From positions 62,001 through 126,000 of the forward strand of contig NZ_JAEUZA010000003.1 in NCBI RefSeq assembly GCF_016798245.1: 64,000 bases of DNA, in the 5' to 3' direction. The notes under the pieces were generated by a model. The model searched no databases. It saw nothing but the letters and a program-made list of their open reading frames with translations, and was not told where the DNA came from. The DNA is from Alkalicoccobacillus gibsonii (GTDB lineage Bacteria > Bacillota > Bacilli > Bacillales > Bacillaceae_D). Positions 1-7,538 of this stretch are shown piece after piece; the first letter of the stretch is position 1; every line of letters starts with the position of its first letter. A program made the translations under genes and the position numbers.

Positions 1-810
1 GCGATTCGTCCGGGGTTCCATAATCCGGCGACGACGGCGAAGATGGCGGCAAATATCGATCAGATTAGTAATGGTCGGTTTACGTTAAATGTTGTGTCTG
101 CTTGGTGGGCGGAGGAGGCGCGTCAATATGGTGGAGTGTTCACAGAGCACGATGAGCGCTATGCACGAACGGAAGAGTTCATTGATGTGTTAAAGGGATT
201 GTGGACAGAGGAATCTTTCACCTACGATGGAAGCTACTATCAGTTAAAGGATACGAAGCTTTCACCGAAGCCTGTTCAGCGCCCAAATCCTATCCTTTAT
301 GCAGGTGGTGAAAGTGAACAGGGCAAAACAACGATTGCCGAAAAATGTGATGCTTACGTGATGCACGGGGGAACGGTGGATGAAATCCGTGCGAAAATTG
401 CAGATATGAAGGAACGTCGGAAAAAAACGGGGCACTCTCCCTTTTCGCGTTTTGGAATGGCGGCTTACGTCATTTGCCGAGATACAGAAGAAGAGGCTCA
501 AGCAGAGCTTGCTCGGATTACAGATGTGAAGGAATCAGATGCCTATGCCGGATACGATGATTTTACAAGTAAATCGCAGCTTGAACATCAAATTAAGCTT
601 CAAGACTACTCCGTATCCAACCGCGGATTGAGACCTGAATTAATTGGTACACCAGAGATGATTGCCAAACGGATTTTGGAGTATGAAGAAGCAGGACTTG
701 ATCTCGTTCTCTTACAATGCTCCCCTCAATATGAAGAAATGGAACGTTTCGCTCGTGATGTGATGCCAGTTGTTGAACAGCTAAGAGAGCAAACAAAGGA
801 GACAATCTAA
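1..810 (+). CDS. LLM-class flavin-dependent monooxygenase, 3' part (5' end outside window)
   Basis: The reading frame is open from base 1, so the gene starts upstream and the last 269 residues are seen; the ATG at 43 is internal. The sequence fits the bacterial-luciferase-like (LLM) flavin monooxygenases related to alkanesulfonate and dimethylsulfone monooxygenases (SsuD/SfnG). Visible family signatures are the RPGFHNPATTAKMAANID segment, GRFTLNVVSAWW, the EHDERYARTEEF stretch, SPKPVQRPNPILYAGGES and a YVMHGGT segment. Such enzymes use FMNH2 from a separate reductase to oxidise a small organic substrate, often an organosulfur compound, in the cytoplasm. The substrate cannot be read from the sequence. 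Its stop codon is separated by one base from the next start, and the AAAGGAG for the next gene lies inside its 3' end, so the two are cotranscribed. Confidence 0.88.
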   Translation, partial: AIRPGFHNPATTAKMAANIDQISNGRFTLNVVSAWWAEEARQYGGVFTEHDERYARTEEFIDVLKGLWTEESFTYDGSYYQLKDTKLSPKPVQRPNPILYAGGESEQGKTTIAEKCDAYVMHGGTVDEIRAKIADMKERRKKTGHSPFSRFGMAAYVICRDTEEEAQAELARITDVKESDAYAGYDDFTSKSQLEHQIKLQDYSVSNRGLRPELIGTPEMIAKRILEYEEAGLDLVLLQCSPQYEEMERFARDVMPVVEQLREQTKETI

Positions 811-811
811 T

Positions 812-1756
812 ATGAAAAAGATCTATGTAATTCATGAAAACCAGGAATGGACAGTACACTTATTTAAAAGGTTAGAAGAGTTAGGTCTTCCTTATGAGGA
901 TTGGCATTTAAAAAGTGGAGCCATTAATTTAAATGAGGCTCCTCCTGAAGGTGTATTTTATTCTCGTATGAGCGCTTCTTCTCATACGCGAGGTCACCGT
1001 TATGCGCCAGAGCTTGCATCAGCGGTGCTAGCATGGCTCGAACGTCACGGGCGTACGGTCATTAATAATAGCCGGGCGCTACAGCTTGAAGTGAGTAAAG
1101 TCGTTCAATATATGGAGCTTGAAAAATTCGGCGTCCGTACACCGAAAACAGTGGCCGCCGTTGGTAAAGACCAAATCCTAGAGGCTGCGGATACATTTGA
1201 TGGACAAGCTTTTATTACCAAGCATAATCGTGCCGGAAAAGGGCTTGGTGTGCAGTTATTCCAAGACAAACAGGCACTGAAAACATATCTAGAGAGTGAT
1301 GCCTTTGAAGAGCCGGTTGACGGAATTACGTTGCTCCAGCAATACATTCAGGCACCTGAGCCATACATTACCCGGTGTGAATTTGTGGGGGGAGAATTTG
1401 TCTATGCGGTGAGAGTGGATACGTCTGAAGGCTTTGAGCTTTGCCCTGCCGACGCTTGCTCAATAGAAGACTTATTCTGTCCGGCAGGTGTGGAGCCAAA
1501 AGCGAAGTTCCAAGTTGATCACAGCTTTAACGAGCCTGTCCTTGTGCAATATGCGGAGGTCTTAAAAGCAAACGGTGTGCAAATTGCAGGAATCGAGTGT
1601 ATCCGTGATCAAGAAGGAAATCTATATACGTATGACATTAATACAAATACAAACTACAACTCGGAAGCCGAAGAAAAAGCTGGTGTGTTCGGCATGTTAG
1701 AGGTAGCAAAATATCTTGGGAGCCGTTTAAAAGAAGAGCAAGGGGCTCTTGTGTAA
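812..1756 (+). CDS. ATP-grasp ligase, RimK/glutathione-synthase-like
   Basis: A 314-residue soluble protein. The C-terminal two thirds have the look of an ATP-grasp fold: a HNRAGKGLGVQLF glycine-rich segment near residues 139-151 and the metal-binding YDINTNTNYN motif near residues 272-281. Members of this family join a carboxylate to an amine or thiol through an acylphosphate (RimK, glutathione synthetase, small-peptide ligases). The ATG at 812 has AAAGGAG eight bases upstream, inside the preceding monooxygenase gene, so the two genes form one operon that ends at the strong hairpin directly after the stop. Its product is unknown; the pairing with an LLM monooxygenase suggests a shared small-molecule pathway (inference). 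Confidence 0.78.
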   Translation: MKKIYVIHENQEWTVHLFKRLEELGLPYEDWHLKSGAINLNEAPPEGVFYSRMSASSHTRGHRYAPELASAVLAWLERHGRTVINNSRALQLEVSKVVQYMELEKFGVRTPKTVAAVGKDQILEAADTFDGQAFITKHNRAGKGLGVQLFQDKQALKTYLESDAFEEPVDGITLLQQYIQAPEPYITRCEFVGGEFVYAVRVDTSEGFELCPADACSIEDLFCPAGVEPKAKFQVDHSFNEPVLVQYAEVLKANGVQIAGIECIRDQEGNLYTYDINTNTNYNSEAEEKAGVFGMLEVAKYLGSRLKEEQGALV

Positions 1757-1757
1757 C

Positions 1758-1797
1758 AAAAAAAGTTCTGCATCCACCATGGTGCAGAACTTTTTTG
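1758..1797. terminator. Bidirectional rho-independent terminator
   Basis: The hairpin AAAAGTTCTGCA/TGCAGAACTTTT is flanked by A and T runs. It lies between the ATP-grasp gene (plus strand) and the CopD-like gene (minus strand) and can end transcription in both directions. Confidence 0.85.
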
Positions 1798-1805
1798 TGT
1801 ATTAA

Positions 1806-3428
1806 TTAATGATGGAAGCCACCGCTCATTGAATCCAGTTCAAATGAGTCGAGCACCTCGCCTTGGTCGTCAAGGATCTCAACCGTGTATGTTTCGTACC
1901 AGCTCTCATCACGATCTATGATAGAGACGAAGGTTTGATTTTCAATCGGAGTTGTGACTGTTTCACCGGTATAGATGATCCGCGCTTCCGTCGCTTCTGG
2001 ATAATCCGTATAACCAAAGGTTACATACGCAAACCTGAAGTCTGGATTGTGCCACGTCCCCGTCTCAAAACGTTGAGTTTGCGTACCATTGGTGCTGGCA
2101 CGATTAAATCCTCCTTCCAAAACAAGTCCACTCAACGGAATGCGAGTAAATTTCTCTTGATTGACCGTTAGCTTCTCAAGCCCAAGATCTGTCCCGTCTA
2201 CGGTATAGATCGCATAGGCGATATCACTTCCAATATCCTCCCACAAAACATCTATTGTAGACTGTTCAGGGTGGCTGGCAGCAATGGCATCTTCTATTTC
2301 AGAATAAGAGGTATTATCAACATAAATTTCTCCTGGAGACAGCGAAATCATTACACCTGTATAAGAAGAGATAACCAACAGCCCCATCATAAGCACTGAG
2401 AAAAAGGTACCGCGTGTTAACAATAAGATGGCTAAACCAGCTAAAAAGAAAATCAGAGATAGATAAATCAGAACAAATCCAATCGGCCCAGGCGAAAATG
2501 CTAGTAACTGATATTGTGAGAGTGGTTCCTGGATGAAAAATTGAGTAATCCAACTCACTGGCTCAGCTTGTAACGTACGCAACACCTCATGAGGTGGCTC
2601 GAGTTCAGACATAAATCCGGTCACGCCGAAGATAAGTAGTGCAATAACAGATTCTGCTCGAAAGGAGCGTTTCAGCTGCGATTCCGTTAAACGAGGCTTC
2701 TTTAAGCTGAGCATAACCAAATGTCGCAGGCCGAAAAAGAGAAGTGGCACATACAGAATATGTTTAATAAATAAAAGCTGACCGTAGGACAACAGCCATC
2801 CGTTAAAATAATCCTGTGTCACTTGAGTGAGAAGAAAGAAACCTGTAAGTGACAGTAATAACACAGCTCCAGCTGCTACGGGAGAAAACCATTTATGAAG
2901 CTTTTGACTATCGGGCAAATTGGTTGCGTACCATCCCATTACAAATAAGGGACCTATCCATGCAGCTACACTAATGAAGTGAATAAAGGTTGAGACAAAG
3001 CCTAACCAACCGGAAATAGACGTCCCGTGACTTGCCCAGCTGGCACAAGCCATTAAAAGAACGGCCCCTCCTAAAAGGGCATACTTTACCACATTTGCAG
3101 AAGGCTTTTTCATGCGACTCAAAAGGAACATACTAATGACCACAATGATCGAACCAATGAGTGCTTGTCCGGCAGAATACGTCAGTAAAACCGTTGTAAA
3201 GGCATCAGACCACTTTGCGCCGAATTGACTCGTGAGCGTATTAATTACATTTACAACAGGTACAGCAAGTAAAATGGGGATTGAAATAAGTATACTTTCA
3301 ACCGTTTGTACCTTTAGCGTAATGTTTGCTCGGAGCCTCTCTGGCAAGATTTGTAGAATGTAATACCCCGACACGATCGCAAACGCTATATATAGAAAGA
3401 CATTTGATAATTGAACAATCATAACCAT
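1806..3428 (-). CDS. CopD-family copper-related membrane protein
   Basis: A 540-residue polytopic membrane protein. About eight hydrophobic segments occupy the first two thirds, with a CopD-like region containing WASHGTSISGWLGF and FIHFISVAAWIGPLF, a hydrophilic His-bearing segment, and then further membrane spans. The last roughly 170 residues are hydrophilic, beta-rich and probably extracellular, ending in GGFHH. CopD-type proteins take part in copper uptake or handling across the membrane. The longer frame reaches 3488, but the ATG at 3428 has TGGAGG six bases upstream, so I use it. The gene stands alone and is divergent from the deaminase gene. Copper transport is a family-based inference; no metal-specific motif proves it. 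Confidence 0.75.
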   Translation of the reverse strand: MVMIVQLSNVFLYIAFAIVSGYYILQILPERLRANITLKVQTVESILISIPILLAVPVVNVINTLTSQFGAKWSDAFTTVLLTYSAGQALIGSIIVVISMFLLSRMKKPSANVVKYALLGGAVLLMACASWASHGTSISGWLGFVSTFIHFISVAAWIGPLFVMGWYATNLPDSQKLHKWFSPVAAGAVLLLSLTGFFLLTQVTQDYFNGWLLSYGQLLFIKHILYVPLLFFGLRHLVMLSLKKPRLTESQLKRSFRAESVIALLIFGVTGFMSELEPPHEVLRTLQAEPVSWITQFFIQEPLSQYQLLAFSPGPIGFVLIYLSLIFFLAGLAILLLTRGTFFSVLMMGLLVISSYTGVMISLSPGEIYVDNTSYSEIEDAIAASHPEQSTIDVLWEDIGSDIAYAIYTVDGTDLGLEKLTVNQEKFTRIPLSGLVLEGGFNRASTNGTQTQRFETGTWHNPDFRFAYVTFGYTDYPEATEARIIYTGETVTTPIENQTFVSIIDRDESWYETYTVEILDDQGEVLDSFELDSMSGGFHH

Positions 3429-3603
3429 AAACGGCCTCCAACAGATAAGATCATTATTATTGTAACCATCACACTCAAAAAGAGACAAGCACCATAGTAA
3501 GAGAAATATGTGATCAAACAGTGAATGTGACGAACCTGTTCACAGAATCAATCAAACGTTTGTTTAAACTTTAAGTAGTAAGGTAATGTGACGATGATCT
3601 TGC

Positions 3604-3632
3604 TTGATCGCTTCTTATGCACTACACTATAG
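3604..3632 (+). promoter_or_regulatory. Putative sigma-A promoter of the deaminase leader
   Basis: TTGATC (3604-3609), a 17-base spacer and CTATAG (3627-3632) lie just upstream of the riboswitch aptamer, as expected for its leader transcript. The match is moderate and untested. Together with the riboswitch this accounts for the 370-base gap between the divergent genes. Confidence 0.45.
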
Positions 3633-3658
3633 CAGTAGTTGCATAGTATCGTTTGTCA

Positions 3659-3756
3659 TCGTATAGCCCCGATAATATGGATTGGGGGTTTCTAGTAGGA
3701 GCCTTAAACTTCCTAGCTACGAGAATAGGTTTGCCCTATTTTTGTAGCTATTTTTT
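3659..3756 (+). promoter_or_regulatory. Guanine-class purine riboswitch (variant core, ON-type architecture)
   Basis: P1 pairs 3659-3663 (TCGTA) with 3718-3722 (TACGA). P2 pairs CCCCGAT (3667-3673) with ATTGGGG (3681-3687) around the loop AATATGG. J2/3 is GTTTCTAG (3688-3695). P3 pairs TAGGAG with the CTTCCTA arm (one bulged T) around loop CCTTAAA. The two loops carry the GG and CC of the known loop-loop contact. By alignment to the B. subtilis xpt aptamer the ligand-pairing base equivalent to C74 is C (3717), indicating the guanine class rather than adenine. Positions equivalent to A24, C53 and A73 are G. A terminator, TAGCTAC...GTAGCTA plus six T (3714-3756), uses P1/J3-1 bases, so ligand-bound aptamer should prevent termination. 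Confidence 0.85.
3714..3756 (+). terminator. Riboswitch-controlled terminator
   Basis: The stem pairs TAGCTAC (3714-3720) with GTAGCTA (3744-3750) and AATAGG with CCTATT inside it, followed by TTTTTT. Its 5' arm overlaps the aptamer P3/J3-1/P1 3' strand, so terminator and aptamer are mutually exclusive. Confidence 0.8.
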
Positions 3757-3798
3757 GTGGGCAAATCTTCTTTCATTTCAATGTGAGGAGTGATTAAA

Positions 3799-5136
3799 GT
3801 GGGAAGCATTTTAATTAAGCAAGCAGAATTGATTACGATGAACAAGGAAGAAGAATCGTTTGTGGGAGACCTTCTAATTGAGGGCACAACGATTAAAGCC
3901 ATTGGATCCAATCTTGGGGATGTGAAAGCCGACAAGGTGATTGATGGTAGAGGGAGAACAGTGATCCCAGGATTTGTTCAAACACATATCCACCTATGTC
4001 AAACGGCCTTTCGTGGAAAAGGGGATGACCTTGAGTTAATGGATTGGTTGCAAAAGCGGATCTGGCCACTCGAAGCGGCTCATGATGAAGAATCAATCTA
4101 TTACTCAGCAATGCTTGGGATCGGTGAACTCATTCAAAGTGGAACCACCTCGATTGTTGATATGGAAACGGTCCACCACACGGATTCGGCCTTTCAGGCG
4201 ATCTCGCAAACAGGGATCCGCGCATTAGCCGGTAAGGTCATGATGGATAAAGGAACTGAAGTCCCTAAAGCATTACAGGAAAATACGCAGCAATCCATTC
4301 AGGAAAGCGTTGATTTATTAGAGAAATGGCATAATTATGATCAAGGACGGATTCAATACGCCTTTACACCAAGATTTGTTGTTTCATGCACAGAGCCACT
4401 GCTCAAAGAAGTTCAAGCATTGTCTGATCATTACCAGGTTAAGGTGCATACGCATGCGTCTGAAAACCGTGGCGAAATTGAGATTGTGCAAGCTGAAACG
4501 GGTATGAGAAATGTTGTTTACTTGGATCATTTAGGACTGGCGAATGAACGATTGATCTTAGCGCACTGCGTCTGGTTAGACGAACAGGAGAAGAAAATCC
4601 TCAAAGACCGCGGTGTAAAAGTGACACACTGCCCAGGCTCAAACTTAAAGCTAGCTTCTGGTATTGCGGAAATTCCCGACTTACTCAGTCAGGACATTGC
4701 AGTCAGTCTTGGTGCGGACGGGGCACCATGCAACAACAATCTAGATATGTTTAATGAAATGCGACTCGCAGCTCTGATTCAAAAACCAGTTCATGGGCCA
4801 ACTTCAATGGACGCAAGAACTGTGTTCCGCATGGCTACACTTGGTGGAGCGAAAGCCATAGGTCTAGACCATGAAATTGGAAGTTTGGAAGTAGGAAAGA
4901 AAGCGGACATTGCCATTTTAAACTTAAATGATTTTCACACCTATCCATCATTTGATGTAGATACAATCTCTCGAATTGTTTATTCTGCTACACGTGCTGA
5001 TGTTGAAACAACGATCATTAATGGAAAGATCGTCATGGAGAACCGCATCATGAAAACACTCGACAAACAGCTTGTACTAAGTGAATCAAACCGAGTGATG
5101 AAGCGCTTAGTGAAGCGACTTCCGAAAATATCATAA
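3799..5136 (+). CDS. Purine-type amidohydrolase (ATZ/TRZ-family deaminase; guanine or 8-oxoguanine deaminase candidate)
   Basis: A 445-residue metal-dependent deaminase of the amidohydrolase superfamily, of the type annotated as N-ethylammeline chlorohydrolase or 5'-deoxyadenosine/S-adenosylhomocysteine deaminase. Metal ligands are visible: HIH in the QTHIHLCQTAFRG segment near residue 65, a His in THASENRGE, a His in ILAHCVWLDE and the Asp in GADGAPCNN. GTG at 3799 is chosen because GAGGAG lies eight bases upstream and homologues begin with ILIK near the N terminus; a GTG at 3790 falls inside that ribosome binding site. It is the only gene behind the guanine-class riboswitch, so its substrate is probably a guanine-like base; the known 8-oxoguanine-riboswitch/deaminase pairing is the closest precedent. 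Substrate is inference. Confidence 0.82.
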   Translation: MGSILIKQAELITMNKEEESFVGDLLIEGTTIKAIGSNLGDVKADKVIDGRGRTVIPGFVQTHIHLCQTAFRGKGDDLELMDWLQKRIWPLEAAHDEESIYYSAMLGIGELIQSGTTSIVDMETVHHTDSAFQAISQTGIRALAGKVMMDKGTEVPKALQENTQQSIQESVDLLEKWHNYDQGRIQYAFTPRFVVSCTEPLLKEVQALSDHYQVKVHTHASENRGEIEIVQAETGMRNVVYLDHLGLANERLILAHCVWLDEQEKKILKDRGVKVTHCPGSNLKLASGIAEIPDLLSQDIAVSLGADGAPCNNNLDMFNEMRLAALIQKPVHGPTSMDARTVFRMATLGGAKAIGLDHEIGSLEVGKKADIAILNLNDFHTYPSFDVDTISRIVYSATRADVETTIINGKIVMENRIMKTLDKQLVLSESNRVMKRLVKRLPKIS

Positions 5137-5151
5137 GCATATTTCATGCAT

Positions 5152-5208
5152 AGTCCCCCAGTCGTAGACAGATACTACAAACAAAATCTGTCGATCGGGG
5201 GACTTTTT
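5152..5208 (+). terminator. Terminator hairpin of the deaminase gene, also carrying the next ribosome binding site
   Basis: AGTCCCCC (5152-5159) pairs with GGGGGACT (5197-5204), an inner ACAGA/TCTGT stem extends it, and TTTT follows. The GGGGGA of the 3' arm is also the only purine-rich stretch in front of the DUF421 start at 5212. Confidence 0.7.
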
Positions 5209-5211
5209 AAG

Positions 5212-5874
5212 ATGGATGAGGTATTGGTTGCGCTGCTACGGACAGCCATTGTGTTTTTTATGATTTTGACTTTCTTTCGCTTAACCGGAAAAAAAGATAT
5301 CGGAGAAATTAGTGTTTTAGATATCGTCATCACATTACTGATTGTAGATATTGCCGTTATTATGATTGAAGACACAGATATTTCATTTATGAAGGGAATT
5401 GCTCCCATTCTTTTGTTGTTTGCTATTCAATATACGTTTTCACGCATCTCGTTAAAGAATCAAAAATTCCGAGATATCGTTGATGGTCGACCCGTACTAA
5501 TCATACGTGAAGGCAAACTTCAGCAGGAGAACATGAAGAAGCAATCGTATAATCTCGATGACGTTTTACTTCAGCTGAGGACAAAGGATGTATTCGACAT
5601 CTGTGACGTCGACTATGCGTTACTTGAAACATCAGGAGCATTATCTGTTTATAAAAAAGGAGATCAGTCGCCATTCACTCTTCCTTTTATTTTAGACGGC
5701 ATGGTACAAGAAGAGCACCTGGGGATCTTTGGAAAAGACTCAAGTTGGTTAAGAAACGAGCTTAAAGAAAAAGGATACGAAAATTTTGATGACGTGTTCT
5801 ATTGCGGATTCACTAAACAAAATAAGCTTTATATAGAGAAAAGAATTAAAGAGGACGGGAAAAGTAAGGCTTAA
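5212..5874 (+). CDS. DUF421 membrane protein (YetF/YkjA family)
   Basis: 220 residues. Three hydrophobic segments fall in the first about 85 residues, including the family stretch FRLTGKKDIGEISVLDIV. The rest is cytoplasmic, with RPVLIIREGKLQQENMKKQSYNLDDVLLQLR, typical of YetF-like proteins found in several copies in spore formers; their function is unknown. ATG at 5212 gives the usual family N terminus. The longer frame from 5146 would begin inside the preceding terminator, so it is rejected. The ribosome binding site lies in the 3' arm of that hairpin, so translation may be affected by whether it folds. The 3' end overlaps the convergent gene by 29 bases. Confidence 0.85.
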   Translation: MDEVLVALLRTAIVFFMILTFFRLTGKKDIGEISVLDIVITLLIVDIAVIMIEDTDISFMKGIAPILLLFAIQYTFSRISLKNQKFRDIVDGRPVLIIREGKLQQENMKKQSYNLDDVLLQLRTKDVFDICDVDYALLETSGALSVYKKGDQSPFTLPFILDGMVQEEHLGIFGKDSSWLRNELKEKGYENFDDVFYCGFTKQNKLYIEKRIKEDGKSKA

Positions 5875-6187
5875 CATTCATGTGAAGCACTTCTTCTAAA
5901 TCGTCCAAGCGGATCAAATAATAATCAACCGATTCGGGCATTTGGACTTCTAAATCATTCTTTATCTGATCGGTATGTAGGACAAAATGAGTCTCATCTA
6001 CAGGACGAATAGCAAGTGCTGCTTGAGTCACCGTAACAATCGTGAGCTCATCATGGAAATCTTCAGCCTCCATACGTTCAAATGGAGCATCTAGCTGAAC
6101 GGATAAAGACGATGAATGGCTTGTTGCAGGGAGCAGCAACCACTGAGGGAAGAGGTGACCGTCAATCTCTTCATAGTATACTTTCAT
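5846..6187 (-). CDS. Hypothetical protein, 113 residues
   Basis: A soluble, acidic 113-residue protein with no signal peptide, membrane segment or motif I recognise. AAGGAGG lies seven bases before the ATG at 6187, which supports real translation. It begins MKVYYEEIDGHLFPQWLLLP and has two Asp/Glu-rich C-terminal helices. It overlaps the end of the DUF421 gene in convergent orientation, so the two cannot both be extended. The function is unknown. Confidence 0.65.
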   Translation of the reverse strand: MKVYYEEIDGHLFPQWLLLPATSHSSSLSVQLDAPFERMEAEDFHDELTIVTVTQAALAIRPVDETHFVLHTDQIKNDLEVQMPESVDYYLIRLDDLEEVLHMNVKPYFSRPL

Positions 6188-6228
6188 AGGAAATCCTCCT
6201 TCGTTTTTATAAGTATATCCAATAAAAG

Positions 6229-6288
6229 AAGAGCTGTCTCAAATGGGTGCATTCAGAAGTGAATGGCCTTAAAATGAGACAGCTCTTT
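6229..6288 (-). terminator. Terminator-like hairpin after the YjcZ gene
   Basis: The arms AAGAGCTGTCTCA and TGAGACAGCTCTT enclose about 32 bases. Read on the minus strand it ends in TTCTTTT, suiting the YjcZ gene upstream. Long-armed hairpins with GAGACAGCTCT are common as dispersed elements in bacilli, so it may be a repeat copy. Confidence 0.6.
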
Positions 6289-6355
6289 GGTTAATAGGCA
6301 TAGTGAAGATCGTCAACACTTACAGAGTGAAGAGTTGACGGATCAGCTTCATTAC

Positions 6356-6532
6356 TTATTTGCAGTAAGAAGCACCAATGATTACAAGAAGAATGAATAG
6401 AACAACGATTAAAGCAAAACCGTTACCACAACCGCCGCTGTATCCTCCAACTGGTCCTTGTTGACCGTATCCGTAGCCACCGCCACAACCGTAGTCAGCG
6501 CCACCGTAGTTACCACCACCGAAGAAGCCCAT
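6356..6532 (-). CDS. YjcZ-family sporulation-associated small membrane protein
   Basis: 58 residues: a Gly/Tyr/Cys-rich N-terminal half (GGGNYGGADYGCGGGYGYG) followed by a single C-terminal membrane segment, GFALIVVLFILLVIIGASY, which is the hallmark of the YjcZ family. These tiny proteins are widespread in Bacillus and are often expressed in sporulation; their role is not known. I place the start at the ATG at 6532, with AAAGGCGG eight bases upstream, rather than at the TTG at 6550, which is part of that site. The high glycine content and low complexity are normal for the family. Confidence 0.88.
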   Translation of the reverse strand: MGFFGGGNYGGADYGCGGGYGYGQQGPVGGYSGGCGNGFALIVVLFILLVIIGASYCK

Positions 6533-6645
6533 GCGTACACCGCCTTTCAAAGGGAATACTTTACTCTATGCACTCATGGAAGTTTGGCTACGGAAGTGGG
6601 CGATTTTTTTAATCTTCGGGCTAAATGACTATGGAGGAAACGGCG

Positions 6646-6828
6646 TTACTTTCCAGATAGTAGCTGGCTTTTCTTAAGTCCTGTTACAGCTCCGACAAGC
6701 GTTATATCAATTCCATAATCGAGCATACACTCAGCCACTTCTAATTTAGTTTCTTGTCGCGCGGAGTAACGTACTTTTTCAAGGATGGTGAGTAACTCCA
6801 TGTGCGATAAGTCAGGTTCCTTTTCCAT
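6646..6828 (-). CDS. Small protein resembling the C-terminal tail of Rpn/PD-(D/E)XK transposase-like proteins
   Basis: 60 residues, soluble. The C-terminal half, ETKLEVAECMLDYGIDITLVGAVTGLKKSQL, resembles the short helical tail found after Rpn-type nuclease domains, in which a Lys-Leu-Glu-Val-Ala helix is followed by a Met-Leu-x-x-Gly-x-Asp turn and a Thr-Gly-Leu helix. The nuclease domain itself is absent, and no extension of the frame supplies it. AAGAGG lies nine bases before the ATG at 6828, so it may be a genuine small gene rather than debris. The function is unknown. Confidence 0.55.
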   Translation of the reverse strand: MEKEPDLSHMELLTILEKVRYSARQETKLEVAECMLDYGIDITLVGAVTGLKKSQLLSGK

Positions 6829-6923
6829 CAAAATCATCCTCTTCGGTTTTCTTTTTATTATACCGAATGTATGTTCGTAAAGGTAGTGGAAAAATCTTTT
6901 TTGAAAAAAGTTTTTAAAAACAC

Positions 6924-6952
6924 TTGTCTTATGTTTGTGGATTGGGTATAAT
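6924..6952 (+). promoter_or_regulatory. Sigma-A promoter of the tRNA operon
   Basis: TTGTCT (6924-6929), a 17-base spacer and a perfect TATAAT (6947-6952) lie 33 bases upstream of the first tRNA. Confidence 0.8.
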
Positions 6953-6984
6953 ACTTTTTGTCAGTGATTGAGACACACACTTCT

Positions 6985-7059
6985 GGCCCGTTGGTCAAGC
7001 GGTTAAGACACCGCCCTTTCACGGCGGTAACACGGGTTCGAATCCCGTACGGGTCACCA
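6985..7059 (+). tRNA. tRNA-Glu (UUC)
   Basis: Acceptor GGCCCGT pairs with ACGGGTC, the anticodon loop in CCGCCCTTTCACGGCGG carries TTC, the T-arm is CGGGTTCGAATCCCG, and CCA is encoded. Confidence 0.97.
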
Positions 7060-7252
7060 TTACTATTTATGAATAACCAGCGATGTACATAGAGAAGCTA
7101 AGAGGAATCTGAAGCTTATCTGCAGTCAATAACAAAGAGAAGCAAGGAGTTCAAGGACACAAGTTTTCGAAAGAAGGAGCGTACAACTGTACGTGACTGA
7201 TTGAGAATAACGCAGTGGACGAAGAAATCCGCCGCTTATCTGAAGTTATAAT
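7060..7252 (+). other. 193-base spacer inside the tRNA operon, no gene seen
   Basis: An unusually long gap for a tRNA operon. It is purine-rich and has no credible open frame. It contains GTACAACTGTAC, which can form a short hairpin, and two similar segments, GCTTATCTGCAGT (near 7112) and GCTTATCTGAAGT (near 7234). It may be a dispersed noncoding repeat or a processing spacer. Confidence 0.5.
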
Positions 7253-7328
7253 GGAGGATTAGCTCAGCTGGGAGAGCATCTGCCTTACAAGCAGAGGGTC
7301 GGCGGTTCGAGCCCGTCATCCTCCACCA
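7253..7328 (+). tRNA. tRNA-Val (UAC)
   Basis: Acceptor GGAGGAT pairs with ATCCTCC, the anticodon stem-loop CTGCCTTACAAGCAG carries TAC, and CCA is encoded. Confidence 0.97.
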
Positions 7329-7350
7329 TATTATCTTTTTTCTTTAGCTT

Positions 7351-7435
7351 GGAGGGGTAGCGAAGTGGCTAAACGCGGCGGACTGTAAATCCGCTCCCTA
7401 CGGGTTCGGCAGTTCGAATCTGCCCCCCTCCACCA
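7351..7435 (+). tRNA. tRNA-Tyr (GUA)
   Basis: Acceptor GGAGGGG pairs with CCCCTCC, the anticodon is GTA, a long class II variable arm is present as expected for Tyr, and CCA is encoded. Confidence 0.97.
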
Positions 7436-7442
7436 TTTTTGT

Positions 7443-7517
7443 TGGGCTATAGCCAAGCGGTAAGGCAACGGATTTTGATTCCGTCATTCCCTGGTTCGAT
7501 CCCAGGTAGCCCAGCCA
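7443..7517 (+). tRNA. tRNA-Gln (UUG)
   Basis: Acceptor TGGGCTA pairs with TAGCCCA, the anticodon is TTG in CGGATTTTGATTCCG, and CCA is encoded. Confidence 0.97.
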
Positions 7518-7538
7518 TTTTTTTATGAGTAAAAACAT

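Noticed and set aside
5146-5211. Longer N terminus for the DUF421 protein
   Set aside because: It would encode the terminator hairpin (HSPPVVDRYYKQN...) and does not match the family start MDEVLVALLR.
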